From NCBI RefSeq assembly GCF_001418325.1, contig NZ_LIPN01000188.1, positions 1 to 39,957 of the forward strand: a stretch of DNA of 39,957 nt. The letters are read 5' to 3'. The position numbers and the translations under genes are program-made. Positions 8,186 to 15,596 of the stretch are shown piece after piece. Positions within the stretch are counted from its first letter, which is position 1, and every line of letters begins with the position of its first letter. A model generated the notes under the pieces. The model was not told the DNA's origin and did no database searches. It saw only the letters and a list, made by a program, of their open reading frames with translations. Source of the stretch: Streptomyces atriruber. Its GTDB lineage: Bacteria; Actinomycetota; Actinomycetes; Streptomycetales; Streptomycetaceae.

Positions 8186-9094
8186 ATGGAACATGATCTT
8201 GCGGTGCGGCTCGACGGGGTGGGCCGCCGCTACGGCGTGGGCGGCACATGGGTGCTGCGCGGTGTCGACCTCGGCATACGGACGGGTTCCCTGGTGCGCG
8301 TCGAGGGGGCCAACGGCACCGGAAAATCAACCCTGTTGAGACTGCTCGCCGGTATCGACGCGCCGTCCGAGGGGCGGGTGTCCGGACGTCGGCGCACGGC
8401 GTTCGTCCCGGAAAGGTTCCCGGCCGCCCTGCCGTTCACCGCCATCGGCTACCTCACGCACATGGGCCGTGTGCACGGCCTCGCGCGCGGTGCGGCACGG
8501 CAGCGCGCGACCGAGTGGCTGGAGCGCTTCGGCGCCGCAGGGTACGCGCGAACGCCGCTGTCCGAGCTCTCCAAGGGCAGCAGCCAGAAGGTCGCCGTGG
8601 CACAGGCGCTGCTGGCCGATCCGGACCTGCTGATCCTCGACGAGGCGTGGACGGGCCTGGACGCGCCCGCCCGCGCCGAACTCGACCGCGCGGTGGCCGA
8701 CCGCACCGCGGCGGGCGGCTCCGTGGTCTTCGTCGACCACGACCCGAAGCGCCTGCCGGGGGTGGCCGACGAGACCTACGCGGTCGTCGGCACGGCGCTC
8801 AATCTCCTTACGGAACACGGCACTTCGCCCGCGGCGCAGGGGCCGACCGTGCTCATCGAGGCCCGGGGGCCGCAGGGCGCGGAGTTGCCGGGGCCGGTGG
8901 CGGAGGCAGCCGTGGAGACGTTCGCCGGAACGCCCGACGGCATCACGCGCCTGACCGTTCCGCAGTCCCACTCGGACCGTGTCCTGAGGGAACTCCTGAC
9001 GGCGCGACCGCCGTGGCACGTGGTGACGGTGAAGGCGGTGACGGTGAAGAACGCGGACGACGCGGCAGAGGTGCCGGGCGAGGGGAAGCCGTGA
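8186..9094 (+). CDS. ABC transporter ATP-binding protein
   Basis: Encodes 302 residues. Walker A is EGANGTGKSTLLRLL near residue 40, the signature is LSELSKGSSQKV near 130, Walker B is LLILDEAWTGLD near 150 and the switch His is VFVDHDPKR near 184. About 100 residues after the nucleotide-binding domain show no known domain. GAGGA lies 7 bases before the ATG at 8186, preferred over an upstream GTG at 8168. It overlaps the membrane partner by 1 bp (TGATG), giving a two-gene export system of the CcmA/drug-export type. It is divergent from the PrnB-containing operon across a 198-bp region with a DasR-like site, so a role in exporting that operon's product is possible but unproven. Confidence 0.9.
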   Translation: MEHDLAVRLDGVGRRYGVGGTWVLRGVDLGIRTGSLVRVEGANGTGKSTLLRLLAGIDAPSEGRVSGRRRTAFVPERFPAALPFTAIGYLTHMGRVHGLARGAARQRATEWLERFGAAGYARTPLSELSKGSSQKVAVAQALLADPDLLILDEAWTGLDAPARAELDRAVADRTAAGGSVVFVDHDPKRLPGVADETYAVVGTALNLLTEHGTSPAAQGPTVLIEARGPQGAELPGPVAEAAVETFAGTPDGITRLTVPQSHSDRVLRELLTARPPWHVVTVKAVTVKNADDAAEVPGEGKP

Positions 9095-9762
9095 TGTCTG
9101 CTCTGCTGCGTTACCAGGCCGACCTGTTGGTGCGGTCCCAGCGATGGCTTCCGCCCGTCATCCTCTACGCCGTCTTCCTCGGCATCGGTGTGCAGGGCGG
9201 CCAGCCGATCCTGGACTCGCTCGCGTACGCCGCCGGGGCGCTGCTGCCCGTGGCCGCCTGGCTCGTCCGCGTCTGTGTGTCCAACGAGCCGCCCGCGGCC
9301 CGCAGTTGCTCCGCCGCGGCCGCCGGACCCGGCCGGGCCCACCTCGCCTCGCTGCTCGCCGCCTTCCTCGCGGCGTCCGCGCTGGGCGGTGCGGCGGCCC
9401 TCGCCGTGACGGCCATCAGCGACGCGGCGAGCACCAACTCGCGGGTGCCGGTCCCACGGCTCTCCGCGGGCGCGGCCGGGCTGCTCGCGATGCTGGTCAG
9501 CGCGTTGCTCGGCACGGCGATCGGGGCGCTCGCCAACTGGCCGCTGCTGCGTTCCGCGGGGCGGGCCGTCCCCGCGATGCTGCTCGGCTCGCTGCTCCTG
9601 CTCGTCACCACGGGCTCTCCGGCGAAGTCGGTCCTCACCGACCTGACCACGGGGTCGCGGGAGGGCGCGGTGCCGGTGTCGCTGGGCGCGCTCGCGGGAG
9701 CGCTGGCCGTGGCGGCGGCCGCGATGTGGGCGGCGTGCACGCTCAGTTCGCGGCGGGGCTGA
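9094..9762 (+). CDS. ABC transporter membrane protein
   Basis: Encodes 222 residues and is almost entirely hydrophobic, with about six predicted membrane segments: around residues 18-32, 38-58, 84-110, 128-152, 163-180 and 196-215. The N-terminus MSALLRYQADLLVRSQRW is typical of ABC-2-like permeases, in which an amphipathic stretch precedes the first helix. It partners with the ATPase encoded immediately upstream, whose stop overlaps its ATG. No substrate-specific motif is visible. Three 23-bp tandem repeats begin at its stop codon. Confidence 0.8.
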   Translation: MSALLRYQADLLVRSQRWLPPVILYAVFLGIGVQGGQPILDSLAYAAGALLPVAAWLVRVCVSNEPPAARSCSAAAAGPGRAHLASLLAAFLAASALGGAAALAVTAISDAASTNSRVPVPRLSAGAAGLLAMLVSALLGTAIGALANWPLLRSAGRAVPAMLLGSLLLLVTTGSPAKSVLTDLTTGSREGAVPVSLGALAGALAVAAAAMWAACTLSSRRG

Positions 9763-9825
9763 GGCGGGGGCCGGGGTGCTGCTGAGACGGACGCCGGGGT
9801 GCGGCTGAGGCGGGCATCGGAGCGG
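9758..9825. repeat. three tandem ~23-bp imperfect repeats
   Basis: Three head-to-tail copies, at 9758-9780, 9781-9803 and 9804-9825, each begin GCTGAG(G/A)CGG; the first two continue to (G/A)(G/C)GCCGGGGTGC. Copy 1 carries the permease stop codon, and every copy preserves a CTGA. They fill the gap between the convergent permease and zinc-ribbon genes. No obvious hairpin forms. They probably arose by slipped-strand duplication of the gene's 3' end. Confidence 0.7.
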
Positions 9826-9828
9826 GTC

Positions 9829-10014
9829 TCACCCCGAGCAGGCCGTCCGCTCCGCCTCCTGCCACTCGCACACCGGGCAGAGCGTGCTGCCCTTGTGGGA
9901 CTCCGGGTACTCGGTGGGCGCGCGGCACAGCACGCACTCGGCGACGGCCCCGGCACCGGTCGCCCCGGCCGTGCCTTCGCCGCTGCCCTCGTCGCCCTCG
10001 TCCGCATCCGCCAT
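9829..10014 (-). CDS. small zinc-ribbon protein
   Basis: Encodes 61 residues. An acidic, Gly/Ala-rich N-terminal tail (residues 1-25) is followed by AECVLCRAPTEYPESHKG and STLCPVCEWQEAE. These give two CxxC knuckles (CVLC and CPVC) about 20 residues apart, as in a single zinc ribbon that binds one zinc ion. The knuckle spacing and the short length fit small actinobacterial zinc-ribbon proteins of unknown role. It lies 10 bp downstream of nothing obvious on its strand except the convergent deacetylase region: the deacetylase gene ends at 10025, just upstream, so the two may be cotranscribed. Confidence 0.65.
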   Translation of the reverse strand: MADADEGDEGSGEGTAGATGAGAVAECVLCRAPTEYPESHKGSTLCPVCEWQEAERTACSG

Positions 10015-10024
10015 ACGGGCCAGC

Positions 10025-10894
10025 CTAGCTCCGCGCCCCGGCTGCCCCCGTCGTCCCGATCTGCTCCGACACCCGGACGAACCGGAACCCGCGCTCCCGG
10101 AGCTTCGGGACGATCGTGCGCAGTGCGCGCTCCGTGGCGGGCGCCGCGCTGCGCGTGCAGTGCATGACGACGACGGAGCCGGGCCGCACCCCGTCGAGCA
10201 CCTGCCTGGCCACCGCCGCGGAGTCCGTCGCGAAGGCGTCGCCGCTGACCACGTCCCACTGCACCGCGGTGACGCCGCCGGGCGCGAGGGCGCGCAGGGC
10301 CCGCCGGTCGTAACAGCCGCCGGGGAAGCGGAAGTACGGCACCGGGCGCTCGACCCCCGCCGAGCGGAAGGCGGTGAACGCGCGCTCCATGTCGGCGCGC
10401 ATCCGGGCCGCGGGGACGCTCGGCAGTCCGTAGCAGCGGCCGGTGAAGGCGTGGTGGCTGTACGAGTGGTTGGCGACCTCGAAGAGCGGATCGCGCCCGA
10501 TGTCCCTGGCCTGCGCCGGATACTCCTCGGCCCACCGCCCCGTCATGAAGAACGTCGCGGGCACCTTCAGCCGCCGCAGCGTGGCGACCAGCGCGGGGTT
10601 GTCGAACCGTTCACCGGCCGCCGCGCGCGGCCCCTGGTCGGCGGTCATGTCGGCGTCGAAGGTGAGGGCGACGGTGCGGCCGCGCGTCCGGGACCCGTTC
10701 TCGAAGACGGGGGTGAGTCCGGCGGGGCCGGGCGCGAGCGTCGGCGCGGCGGACGTCGAGGCGGTCGCCGGGGGCCGGGCGGGGCGGCCCGCGTGACCGG
10801 ACGACGTGGCTGGGGCGCCGCCGCATCCGGCGAGGGCGGCGGTCAGGGTGCCGAGGGCGCAGAGCGCGGCGCATCTCCGTACGAGAGTGATCAC
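10025..10894 (-). CDS. secreted lipoprotein polysaccharide deacetylase (NodB/CE4)
   Basis: Encodes 289 residues. A signal peptide ends in the lipobox LAGC near residue 23, followed by a Pro/Ala/Ser-rich linker to about residue 60. The CE4 domain then shows motif 1 VALTFDADMT near 74 (catalytic Asp), motif 2 NHSYSHHAF near 142 (metal-binding His pair), motif 3 YFRFPGGCYD near 188 and motif 5 SVVVMHC near 242. It should remove acetyl groups from an N-acetylated cell-wall or extracellular glycan. The start is a GTG at 10894 with only a weak GGCGG upstream; an AT-rich stretch (CATATATG) just before it on the minus strand probably holds the promoter. Confidence 0.88.
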   Translation of the reverse strand: MITLVRRCAALCALGTLTAALAGCGGAPATSSGHAGRPARPPATASTSAAPTLAPGPAGLTPVFENGSRTRGRTVALTFDADMTADQGPRAAAGERFDNPALVATLRRLKVPATFFMTGRWAEEYPAQARDIGRDPLFEVANHSYSHHAFTGRCYGLPSVPAARMRADMERAFTAFRSAGVERPVPYFRFPGGCYDRRALRALAPGGVTAVQWDVVSGDAFATDSAAVARQVLDGVRPGSVVVMHCTRSAAPATERALRTIVPKLRERGFRFVRVSEQIGTTGAAGARS

Positions 10895-10996
10895 CCGCCG
10901 AACATATATGCAGGAATGTAGTAAATCGGACTAAGGCTCGGCCTGTCCCGGCCCACCGCCACTCGTCCGGGCCCGCGGCCGGTCAGCGCCGCGCGT

Positions 10997-11689
10997 TCAC
11001 AGCCAGCCGTCGAGCGACCCCATGAACGCGTCGAAGTCGTCCCGGTGGATGGTGTGCCCCGCGCCCCGCACCGTGCGCACCTCGAAGCCGCGCCGTGCCA
11101 GCTCCTCCTTGAGCGCCTCGGGGACGACGGTGCTGGGGTCCGCGACCTGCACGAGCGAGGGCACGACGGGCGCGGCGGGGGTGTGGTCGACGGCGCCCGC
11201 GCCGGACAGCGAGAGCGCGGTGTCCGGGTCCCAGACGGCCAGCGTGGCGATCTCGACGTCCAGGTCGGCCGCCTCCCAGCGCGGATTGAACTTCGCCAGC
11301 ACCGCGCGCGGGATCTGCCGGAACTCCACGAACAGCGCGGGGTCGACCGAGCCCTCGCCGCCGAGCGCCCACGCCGGATCGGAGTAGACGGCCCGCGCGG
11401 GCGCGAGCCGTTCGACCGCGAGGGCCAGGGCGAGACCGCCGAGCGAGTGCCCGATCGCCAGTTCCGCGCCGGTCGGCAGGGTGTCGACGAGGTCGTCCGC
11501 GTAGATCCCCGCGCCGTACTCGCCGCGCCCGCTCGCGCCGTGACCGCGCAGATCGACGCCGATGACGCGGTAGCCCCGGTCCGCGAGGGCGGGCCCCACG
11601 CGCCGCCAGGTGCGGTGGTCCGACATGATCCCGTGGACGAGGAGGGCGACGCGGTCGCCGGTTCCCCACTCGTGGGTGTGCAGCTTCAT
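10997..11689 (-). CDS. alpha/beta hydrolase
   Basis: Encodes 230 residues. The oxyanion-hole strand is VALLVHGIMSDHRTWRRVG near residue 14, followed by VIGVDLRGHGASG near 43. The nucleophile elbow is AIGHSLGGLAL with Ser near residue 80, and the catalytic His is in GAGHTIHRDDF near 212. An acid residue in VQVADPSTVVP near 185 is plausible. The family covers esterases, lactonases and haloperoxidase-like hydrolases, and the substrate cannot be inferred. AAGGGC lies 9 bases before the ATG. Confidence 0.85.
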   Translation of the reverse strand: MKLHTHEWGTGDRVALLVHGIMSDHRTWRRVGPALADRGYRVIGVDLRGHGASGRGEYGAGIYADDLVDTLPTGAELAIGHSLGGLALALAVERLAPARAVYSDPAWALGGEGSVDPALFVEFRQIPRAVLAKFNPRWEAADLDVEIATLAVWDPDTALSLSGAGAVDHTPAAPVVPSLVQVADPSTVVPEALKEELARRGFEVRTVRGAGHTIHRDDFDAFMGSLDGWL

Positions 11690-11850
11690 GGTGGTGGTGC
11701 CCTTCTTGTGCGCGGCCCGGTGGCCTCCCTCAGATCTTGTACGCGGACTGTCGCGCTCCGGCCACCGGCCCCTCGATGTGACGCATGCAACGGGCCTTGT
11801 CCACGCACAATGCAGCGGTGGGGCGCGTACCGGGGCAGTCTCGGAACGGC

Positions 11851-11878
11851 CCCGACAGTGACGGCCCGACAGTGACGG
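11851..11878. repeat. perfect 14-bp tandem duplication in a 5' leader
   Basis: CCCGACAGTGACGG occurs at 11851-11864 and again at 11865-11878, with the ribosome-binding site of the next gene following directly. Its placement between promoter and start could alter leader length, but it may simply be a replication-slippage product. Confidence 0.75.
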
Positions 11879-11889
11879 AAGGAGCCCCC

Positions 11890-12408
11890 ATGCGTCCGGT
11901 ACTCCGCGACGACGTACGGCAGTTGGCGAAGAGATGGGTGGACCAGGCCCGGACCGACGCGCTGAAGAACGGCGAGGAGCCGCCGCCCGCGTTCGCCGAC
12001 GTGCCCGACGCTCAGCGCGCGCCGCTGTTCCACGAAGCGCACTACTGGCACACGCTCGCCTCCGGACTCTTCATGGAGCAGTCCGTTCCGCCCCGCCCCT
12101 CGACGGCGAACATCCGGGCCATGCGCAGTCACCTCGCGGAGAGCTGCGCGCTGCTGCACTCGATGATGGACCGGCGCGGCGACGCGCTGCCCGAGGGCGC
12201 CCGCGAGCAGCTCGCCACCCTCGAACTGCGCGTGGCCATGGCGCTCGACCTGGTGGAGAACGCCGGTACGGCCTGGGCCCGCGAGACCGACGCGGCGTGG
12301 CACGAGCTGATGCTGCTGGCCCGCCTGCTCACGTACGACCCCGCGCGCAACAGCGACGAGTGGGTGCCGGAAGGGTGGAACAACTTCGCCGGTCTGTATC
12401 TGGTCTAG
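11890..12408 (+). CDS. hypothetical protein
   Basis: Encodes 172 residues that I do not recognise. GGAAGGAG lies just upstream of the ATG at 11890, which decides this start over upstream in-frame ATGs. The protein is soluble, without signal peptide or membrane segment, and predicted to be mainly helical: RDDVRQLAKRWVDQARTDAL at the N-terminus, a central segment with FHEAHYWHTLASGLFMEQS, then AMRSHLAESCALLHSMMD. A Trp-rich C-terminus (DEWVPEGWNNFAGLYLV) may pack on the bundle. The HEAHYWH cluster could in principle bind metal, but there is no matching motif to support an enzyme call. Confidence 0.75.
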   Translation: MRPVLRDDVRQLAKRWVDQARTDALKNGEEPPPAFADVPDAQRAPLFHEAHYWHTLASGLFMEQSVPPRPSTANIRAMRSHLAESCALLHSMMDRRGDALPEGAREQLATLELRVAMALDLVENAGTAWARETDAAWHELMLLARLLTYDPARNSDEWVPEGWNNFAGLYLV

Positions 12409-12481
12409 GGCCCGTTTCCCTCGCGACGAGCGGTGTGGCAGATTCTTCCCCCGTGACTCTCGGCATGGTCGTCGGCTGACT

Positions 12482-12505
12482 CCCGCTCGCGCGCAGCGAC
12501 GCGGG
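12482..12505 (+). other. stem-loop between gene end and methyltransferase leader
   Basis: CCCGC and TCGC (12482-12490) pair with GCGA and GCGGG (12496-12505) around a 5-base loop, with one bulged C. It stands 73 bp after the stop at 12408 and 143 bp before the next start. It may terminate the upstream gene or structure the leader of the downstream one. Confidence 0.4.
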
Positions 12506-12647
12506 GGTTCCGCATGCCCTCTTTCTGCCGGACACTCGGCATTCTCCCGGTAGCCCGGTAGCCCGCCAGTTCTTGGGGTCTCCCGTGAGGTCTCCCGCGT
12601 CGAAGCGCTCTTCGTGCCCCAGCGCCCGCGATCACGAGGAGTCCTTG

Positions 12648-13805
12648 ATGCCCCGCATTGAGTGGACCGAGAACGACCACCCCGACAGCCCGCTCCAGTA
12701 CGCCCGTTGGCACTCCGAGAGCGGCGCCGCGCCGCCCCGGCGCGTCGTCGTCGCCGACGACGGGATCAGGGCGGCGACCGCCCACCGCCTCGCCTGCGAA
12801 GGCACCGCGCTGCTCTGGCACGGCGACTTCCACGGCGCCCGGCAGCTCCTCGGCGCGCTCGGCCGTCGCGTCGACAGGAAGGCGCCCGCGCCGGGTGCCA
12901 CCCCCGCCGACGCCTTCCACCTGCACCGCCGCGCCCGCGGCCACCGGGCCCGCGTGCTCGGCATGCTGCTCGTGCGCCTCGACGCCGACCACCGGCTGAC
13001 GCTGCGCCGGGCCCCCGACGTCCGCGACGCCTGCCGGGAGGCCTACGGCCCGCCCGACGGGCCGACGGTGGTCTCCCTGCGCGAACTCCTCGGCGTGATC
13101 GGCGCCCACGAATGGCGGGCCAAGGGGGTGCACGTGCCCGCTCTCGACGCCCGCATCCACCCGCACTACGGCGTGTTCTCCCCGGTCAGGGGCGAGTACG
13201 TGGACCTGGTCGCACGGGCGCCGCTGCCGGGCGCCGCGCCGCGGGGCGACGCGCCCCGGACGCGTACGGCATTCGACGTCGGGACCGGAACCGGCGTGCT
13301 CGCGGCCGTCCTCGCCCGCCGCGGAGTGGACCGGGTGGTGGCCACCGACATCAACCCGCGCGCCGTCGCGTGCGCGCGCGACAACGTCGAACGCCTCGGA
13401 CTCGCCGGGCGCGTGGACGTCCTCGGCGCCGACCTCTTCCCCGCGGGCCGCGCCACGCTCGCGGTGTGCAATCCGCCGTGGCTGCCCGCGCGGCCGACCT
13501 CCGCCGTCGAGCGGGGCGTGTACGACCCGGGCGGCGCCATGCTGCACGGCTTCCTCGCCGGGCTCGCCGAGCATCTGGAACCTGCGGGGGAGGGCTGGCT
13601 GGTCCTCTCCGATCTGGCCGAACACCTGCAACTCCGCTCGCGGGAGCAGCTGTTGACCGCCTTCGACGAGGCGGGGCTGCGGGTGGTGGACCGCCTCGGC
13701 ATCGCGCCGCGCCATCCGCGGGCCGCCGATCCCGCCGACCCGCTGCACACGGCCCGCGCGGCCGAGGTGACATCGCTCTGGAGGCTGGTGCCCGGCCGGA
13801 AGTGA
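12648..13805 (+). CDS. PrmC/RsmC-like SAM-dependent methyltransferase
   Basis: Encodes 385 residues. The first ~190 residues form an N-terminal region that does not look catalytic. The methyltransferase core follows, with motif I FDVGTGTGVLAAVLARRG near residue 207, motif II VVATDINPRAV near 230, and motif IV AVCNPPWLPARP near 280. NPPW is the NPPY-type signature of enzymes that methylate an amide or exocyclic nitrogen (PrmC, RsmC, N6-adenine enzymes). The two-part layout resembles RsmC-type rRNA methyltransferases and Streptomyces homologues of unknown target. GAGGAG lies 7 bases before the ATG at 12648. A 239-bp leader region precedes the gene. Confidence 0.8.
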   Translation: MPRIEWTENDHPDSPLQYARWHSESGAAPPRRVVVADDGIRAATAHRLACEGTALLWHGDFHGARQLLGALGRRVDRKAPAPGATPADAFHLHRRARGHRARVLGMLLVRLDADHRLTLRRAPDVRDACREAYGPPDGPTVVSLRELLGVIGAHEWRAKGVHVPALDARIHPHYGVFSPVRGEYVDLVARAPLPGAAPRGDAPRTRTAFDVGTGTGVLAAVLARRGVDRVVATDINPRAVACARDNVERLGLAGRVDVLGADLFPAGRATLAVCNPPWLPARPTSAVERGVYDPGGAMLHGFLAGLAEHLEPAGEGWLVLSDLAEHLQLRSREQLLTAFDEAGLRVVDRLGIAPRHPRAADPADPLHTARAAEVTSLWRLVPGRK

Positions 13806-13817
13806 GCATGCCCCCAG

Positions 13818-13888
13818 TTTTGAAGCGACTGATTCAGAATGTGCTAGCGTCCAGCCTCGTCCGCAGTTCTGAATCATTTGCTTCAAAA
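13818..13888. promoter_or_regulatory. long inverted-repeat operator around the MFS gene promoter
   Basis: Two 22-bp arms, 13818-13839 and 13867-13888, are inverted copies that match at 20 of 22 positions. Each arm is also an imperfect dyad of the form TGAA(G/T)C-N4-G(A/C)TTCA, with centres 49 bp apart. A likely -35, TTGAAG (13820-13825), sits in the left arm, and TGTGCTAGCGT (13840-13850) holds the -10. A repressor dimer on each arm would block the promoter and the RNA start. The right arm ends 16 bp before the MFS start. Confidence 0.7.
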
Positions 13889-13904
13889 AAAGGGAGGCGC
13901 CTTC

Positions 13905-15122
13905 ATGCCGCTCGCGGTGTACATGGTCGGGCTGGGCATCTTCACCCAAGGGACCTCGGAGTTCATGCTGTCCGGCCTGCTGCCGGGCATGGCCGACGAC
14001 CTGGGGGTGTCCGTCCCCGACGCCGGACTGCTCATCTCGGCCTTCGCGATCGGCATGGTCGTCGGCGCGCCGCTGCTCGCCGTCGCCACCCTGCGGTGGC
14101 CGCGGCGCACGGCGCTCGTCTCGCTGCAGGCCGCCTTCGTCGTGGCGCACGTCGTCGGCGCCCTCGCGCCCGGCTACGCCGTCCTGTTCGTCACCCGAGT
14201 GGTCGGCGCCCTCGCGTACGCCGGGTACTGGGGCGTCGCCGTGGCCACCGCGGTGGCGCTCGTACCGCCGGACGCCAAGGCGCGGGCGGTCGCCGTGGTG
14301 GCCGGCGGGCTGACGCTCGCCACCATCGTCGGCGTCCCCGCGGGCACGCTCCTCGGTCAGTTCTCCGGCTGGCGCGCCGCGTTCTGGGCGGTGGCCGCGG
14401 CCACCGTGGTCAGCGCCGTCTGCACGCTGCTCGCCGTCCCCGGCGGCCGGGGCGAGGGCGAGCGCCCCTCGGTCGGGGCCGAACTGCGCGCCATGGCCCG
14501 GCCGCAGCTCTGGCTCTCGTACGCCGTGACCGCCTTCGCCTTCGGGGCCGTCATCGTCACCTTCAGCTATCTGGCGGCGCTGCTCACCGAGGTGAGCGGG
14601 GTGCCCGAGGGGTGGGTGCCCGCCGTCCTCGCGCTGTTCGGCGTCGGCGGGCTCGCGGGCGTCGTGATCGGCGGGCGCACCGGCCAGTCGCACCCGCTCG
14701 GCACGCTCGGCCTGGGGCTCGGCGGCCTCGCCGTCTTCTCCGCGCTGCTCGCCCTGACGGCGCACGTGACGGCCGTGGTGATCGCCCTGGTCTTCCTGCT
14801 CGGCCTGGTCGGCTACGTCACCAACCCCGCCCTGCAGTCACGGGTGTTCACCCTCGCGCCGGGCGCTCCGGCGCTGGTCGGCGCCACCAACACGGCCGCG
14901 TTCAACGTCGGCAACACGGTGGCCCCGCTGCTCGGCGGCCTGGCCATCGACGCCGGACACGGCTACGCCTCGGTGGCCTGGGTCGGTGCCGCGCTGGCCG
15001 CCGCCGGATCGGTGGGCGTGCTGTGGGCGGCGCGGCTGCAGCGGGCGGAGCGGAAGCGGTCGCCGCGGTTCGGGCGGTCCGCGGCCGAGACCGTACGCGA
15101 GGCCGCGGGGGCCGAGGCGTGA
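13905..15122 (+). CDS. MFS drug-efflux transporter (Cmx/CmlR-like)
   Basis: Encodes 405 residues with about twelve membrane segments. The opening MPLAVYMVGLGIFTQGTSEF, then GLLPGMADDLGVSVPDAG, is very close to actinobacterial Cmx/CmrA/CmlR chloramphenicol exporters. The family motif GAPLLAVATLRWPRR lies in the loop after segment 2, and AGTLLGQFSGWRAAFW around residue 147 is the conserved G-rich motif C region of proton antiporters. GGGAGG lies 7 bases before the ATG at 13905. The gene sits behind a long inverted-repeat operator, so expression is probably inducible, and it overlaps the Rid-family gene by 4 bp. The substrate is inferred only from similarity. Confidence 0.85.
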   Translation: MPLAVYMVGLGIFTQGTSEFMLSGLLPGMADDLGVSVPDAGLLISAFAIGMVVGAPLLAVATLRWPRRTALVSLQAAFVVAHVVGALAPGYAVLFVTRVVGALAYAGYWGVAVATAVALVPPDAKARAVAVVAGGLTLATIVGVPAGTLLGQFSGWRAAFWAVAAATVVSAVCTLLAVPGGRGEGERPSVGAELRAMARPQLWLSYAVTAFAFGAVIVTFSYLAALLTEVSGVPEGWVPAVLALFGVGGLAGVVIGGRTGQSHPLGTLGLGLGGLAVFSALLALTAHVTAVVIALVFLLGLVGYVTNPALQSRVFTLAPGAPALVGATNTAAFNVGNTVAPLLGGLAIDAGHGYASVAWVGAALAAAGSVGVLWAARLQRAERKRSPRFGRSAAETVREAAGAEA

Positions 15123-15535
15123 GCGCCGGGAGCCGAGGGCCCCGCGCGACGCGCGTCCGCGTCACCGCCGACCCCGACTGGTACGCGTCGGCGGACATCT
15201 CGCTCGGCATCCGCTGCGGCGACCTCGTCTTCACCTCCGGACAGGCCCCGGTCGACGAGCGCGGCCGCACCGTGGGCGCCGGGAACTTCGAGGCGCAGGC
15301 GCGCCGGGCGCTCGCCAACCTGTCGACCGTCCTCACGCACGCGGGCTCCGGCCTCGACCGGATGGTCAAGGTGACGGTCTTCGTCACGGACATCGCGCAC
15401 CAGGACGCCTTCGCCCCGCTCCGCGCGGAGTTCTACGGCGACCCCCGCCCGGCGGAGAGCTTCGTCCAGGTCGCCGCGCTCGCCGACCCCGAGTGGCTGA
15501 TCGAGATCGAAGCGGTGGGAGCCGTCGAGGCGTAG
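15119..15535 (+). CDS. Rid-family (YjgF/YER057c) protein lacking the usual active-site Arg
   Basis: Encodes 138 residues. The YjgF fold is clear: WYASADISLGIRCGDLVFTSG, GQAPVDERGRTVG, the helix EAQARRALANLSTVL, VKVTVFVTDI and LIEIEAVG. The deaminase subfamily has Arg in a PxARS/T motif near the C-terminus, where it binds the imine carboxylate; here the aligned sequence is RPAESFVQVAAL, with Glu in place of Arg. It is therefore probably not a standard 2-aminoacrylate deaminase but one of the divergent Rid subfamilies. The GTG at 15119 overlaps the MFS stop (GTGA), so both genes share the operator upstream of the MFS gene. Confidence 0.88.
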   Translation: MSAGSRGPRATRVRVTADPDWYASADISLGIRCGDLVFTSGQAPVDERGRTVGAGNFEAQARRALANLSTVLTHAGSGLDRMVKVTVFVTDIAHQDAFAPLRAEFYGDPRPAESFVQVAALADPEWLIEIEAVGAVEA

Positions 15536-15560
15536 GCGCGGGCCAGGGGGTGGCGATGTT

Positions 15561-15589
15561 TTGTATGTACGTTCCAAAACGTCTACCGT
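15561..15589 (+). promoter_or_regulatory. promoter of the TetR gene, likely leaderless
   Basis: TTGTAT (15561-15566) and TACCGT (15584-15589) are separated by 17 bp. RNA would start within about 7 bases, at or next to the ATG at 15597, and no Shine-Dalgarno sequence is present. The -35 region lies inside a partial dyad TTTTG...CAAAA (15559-15579), a plausible autoregulatory operator. Confidence 0.5.
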
Positions 15590-15596
15590 GGGCCCC

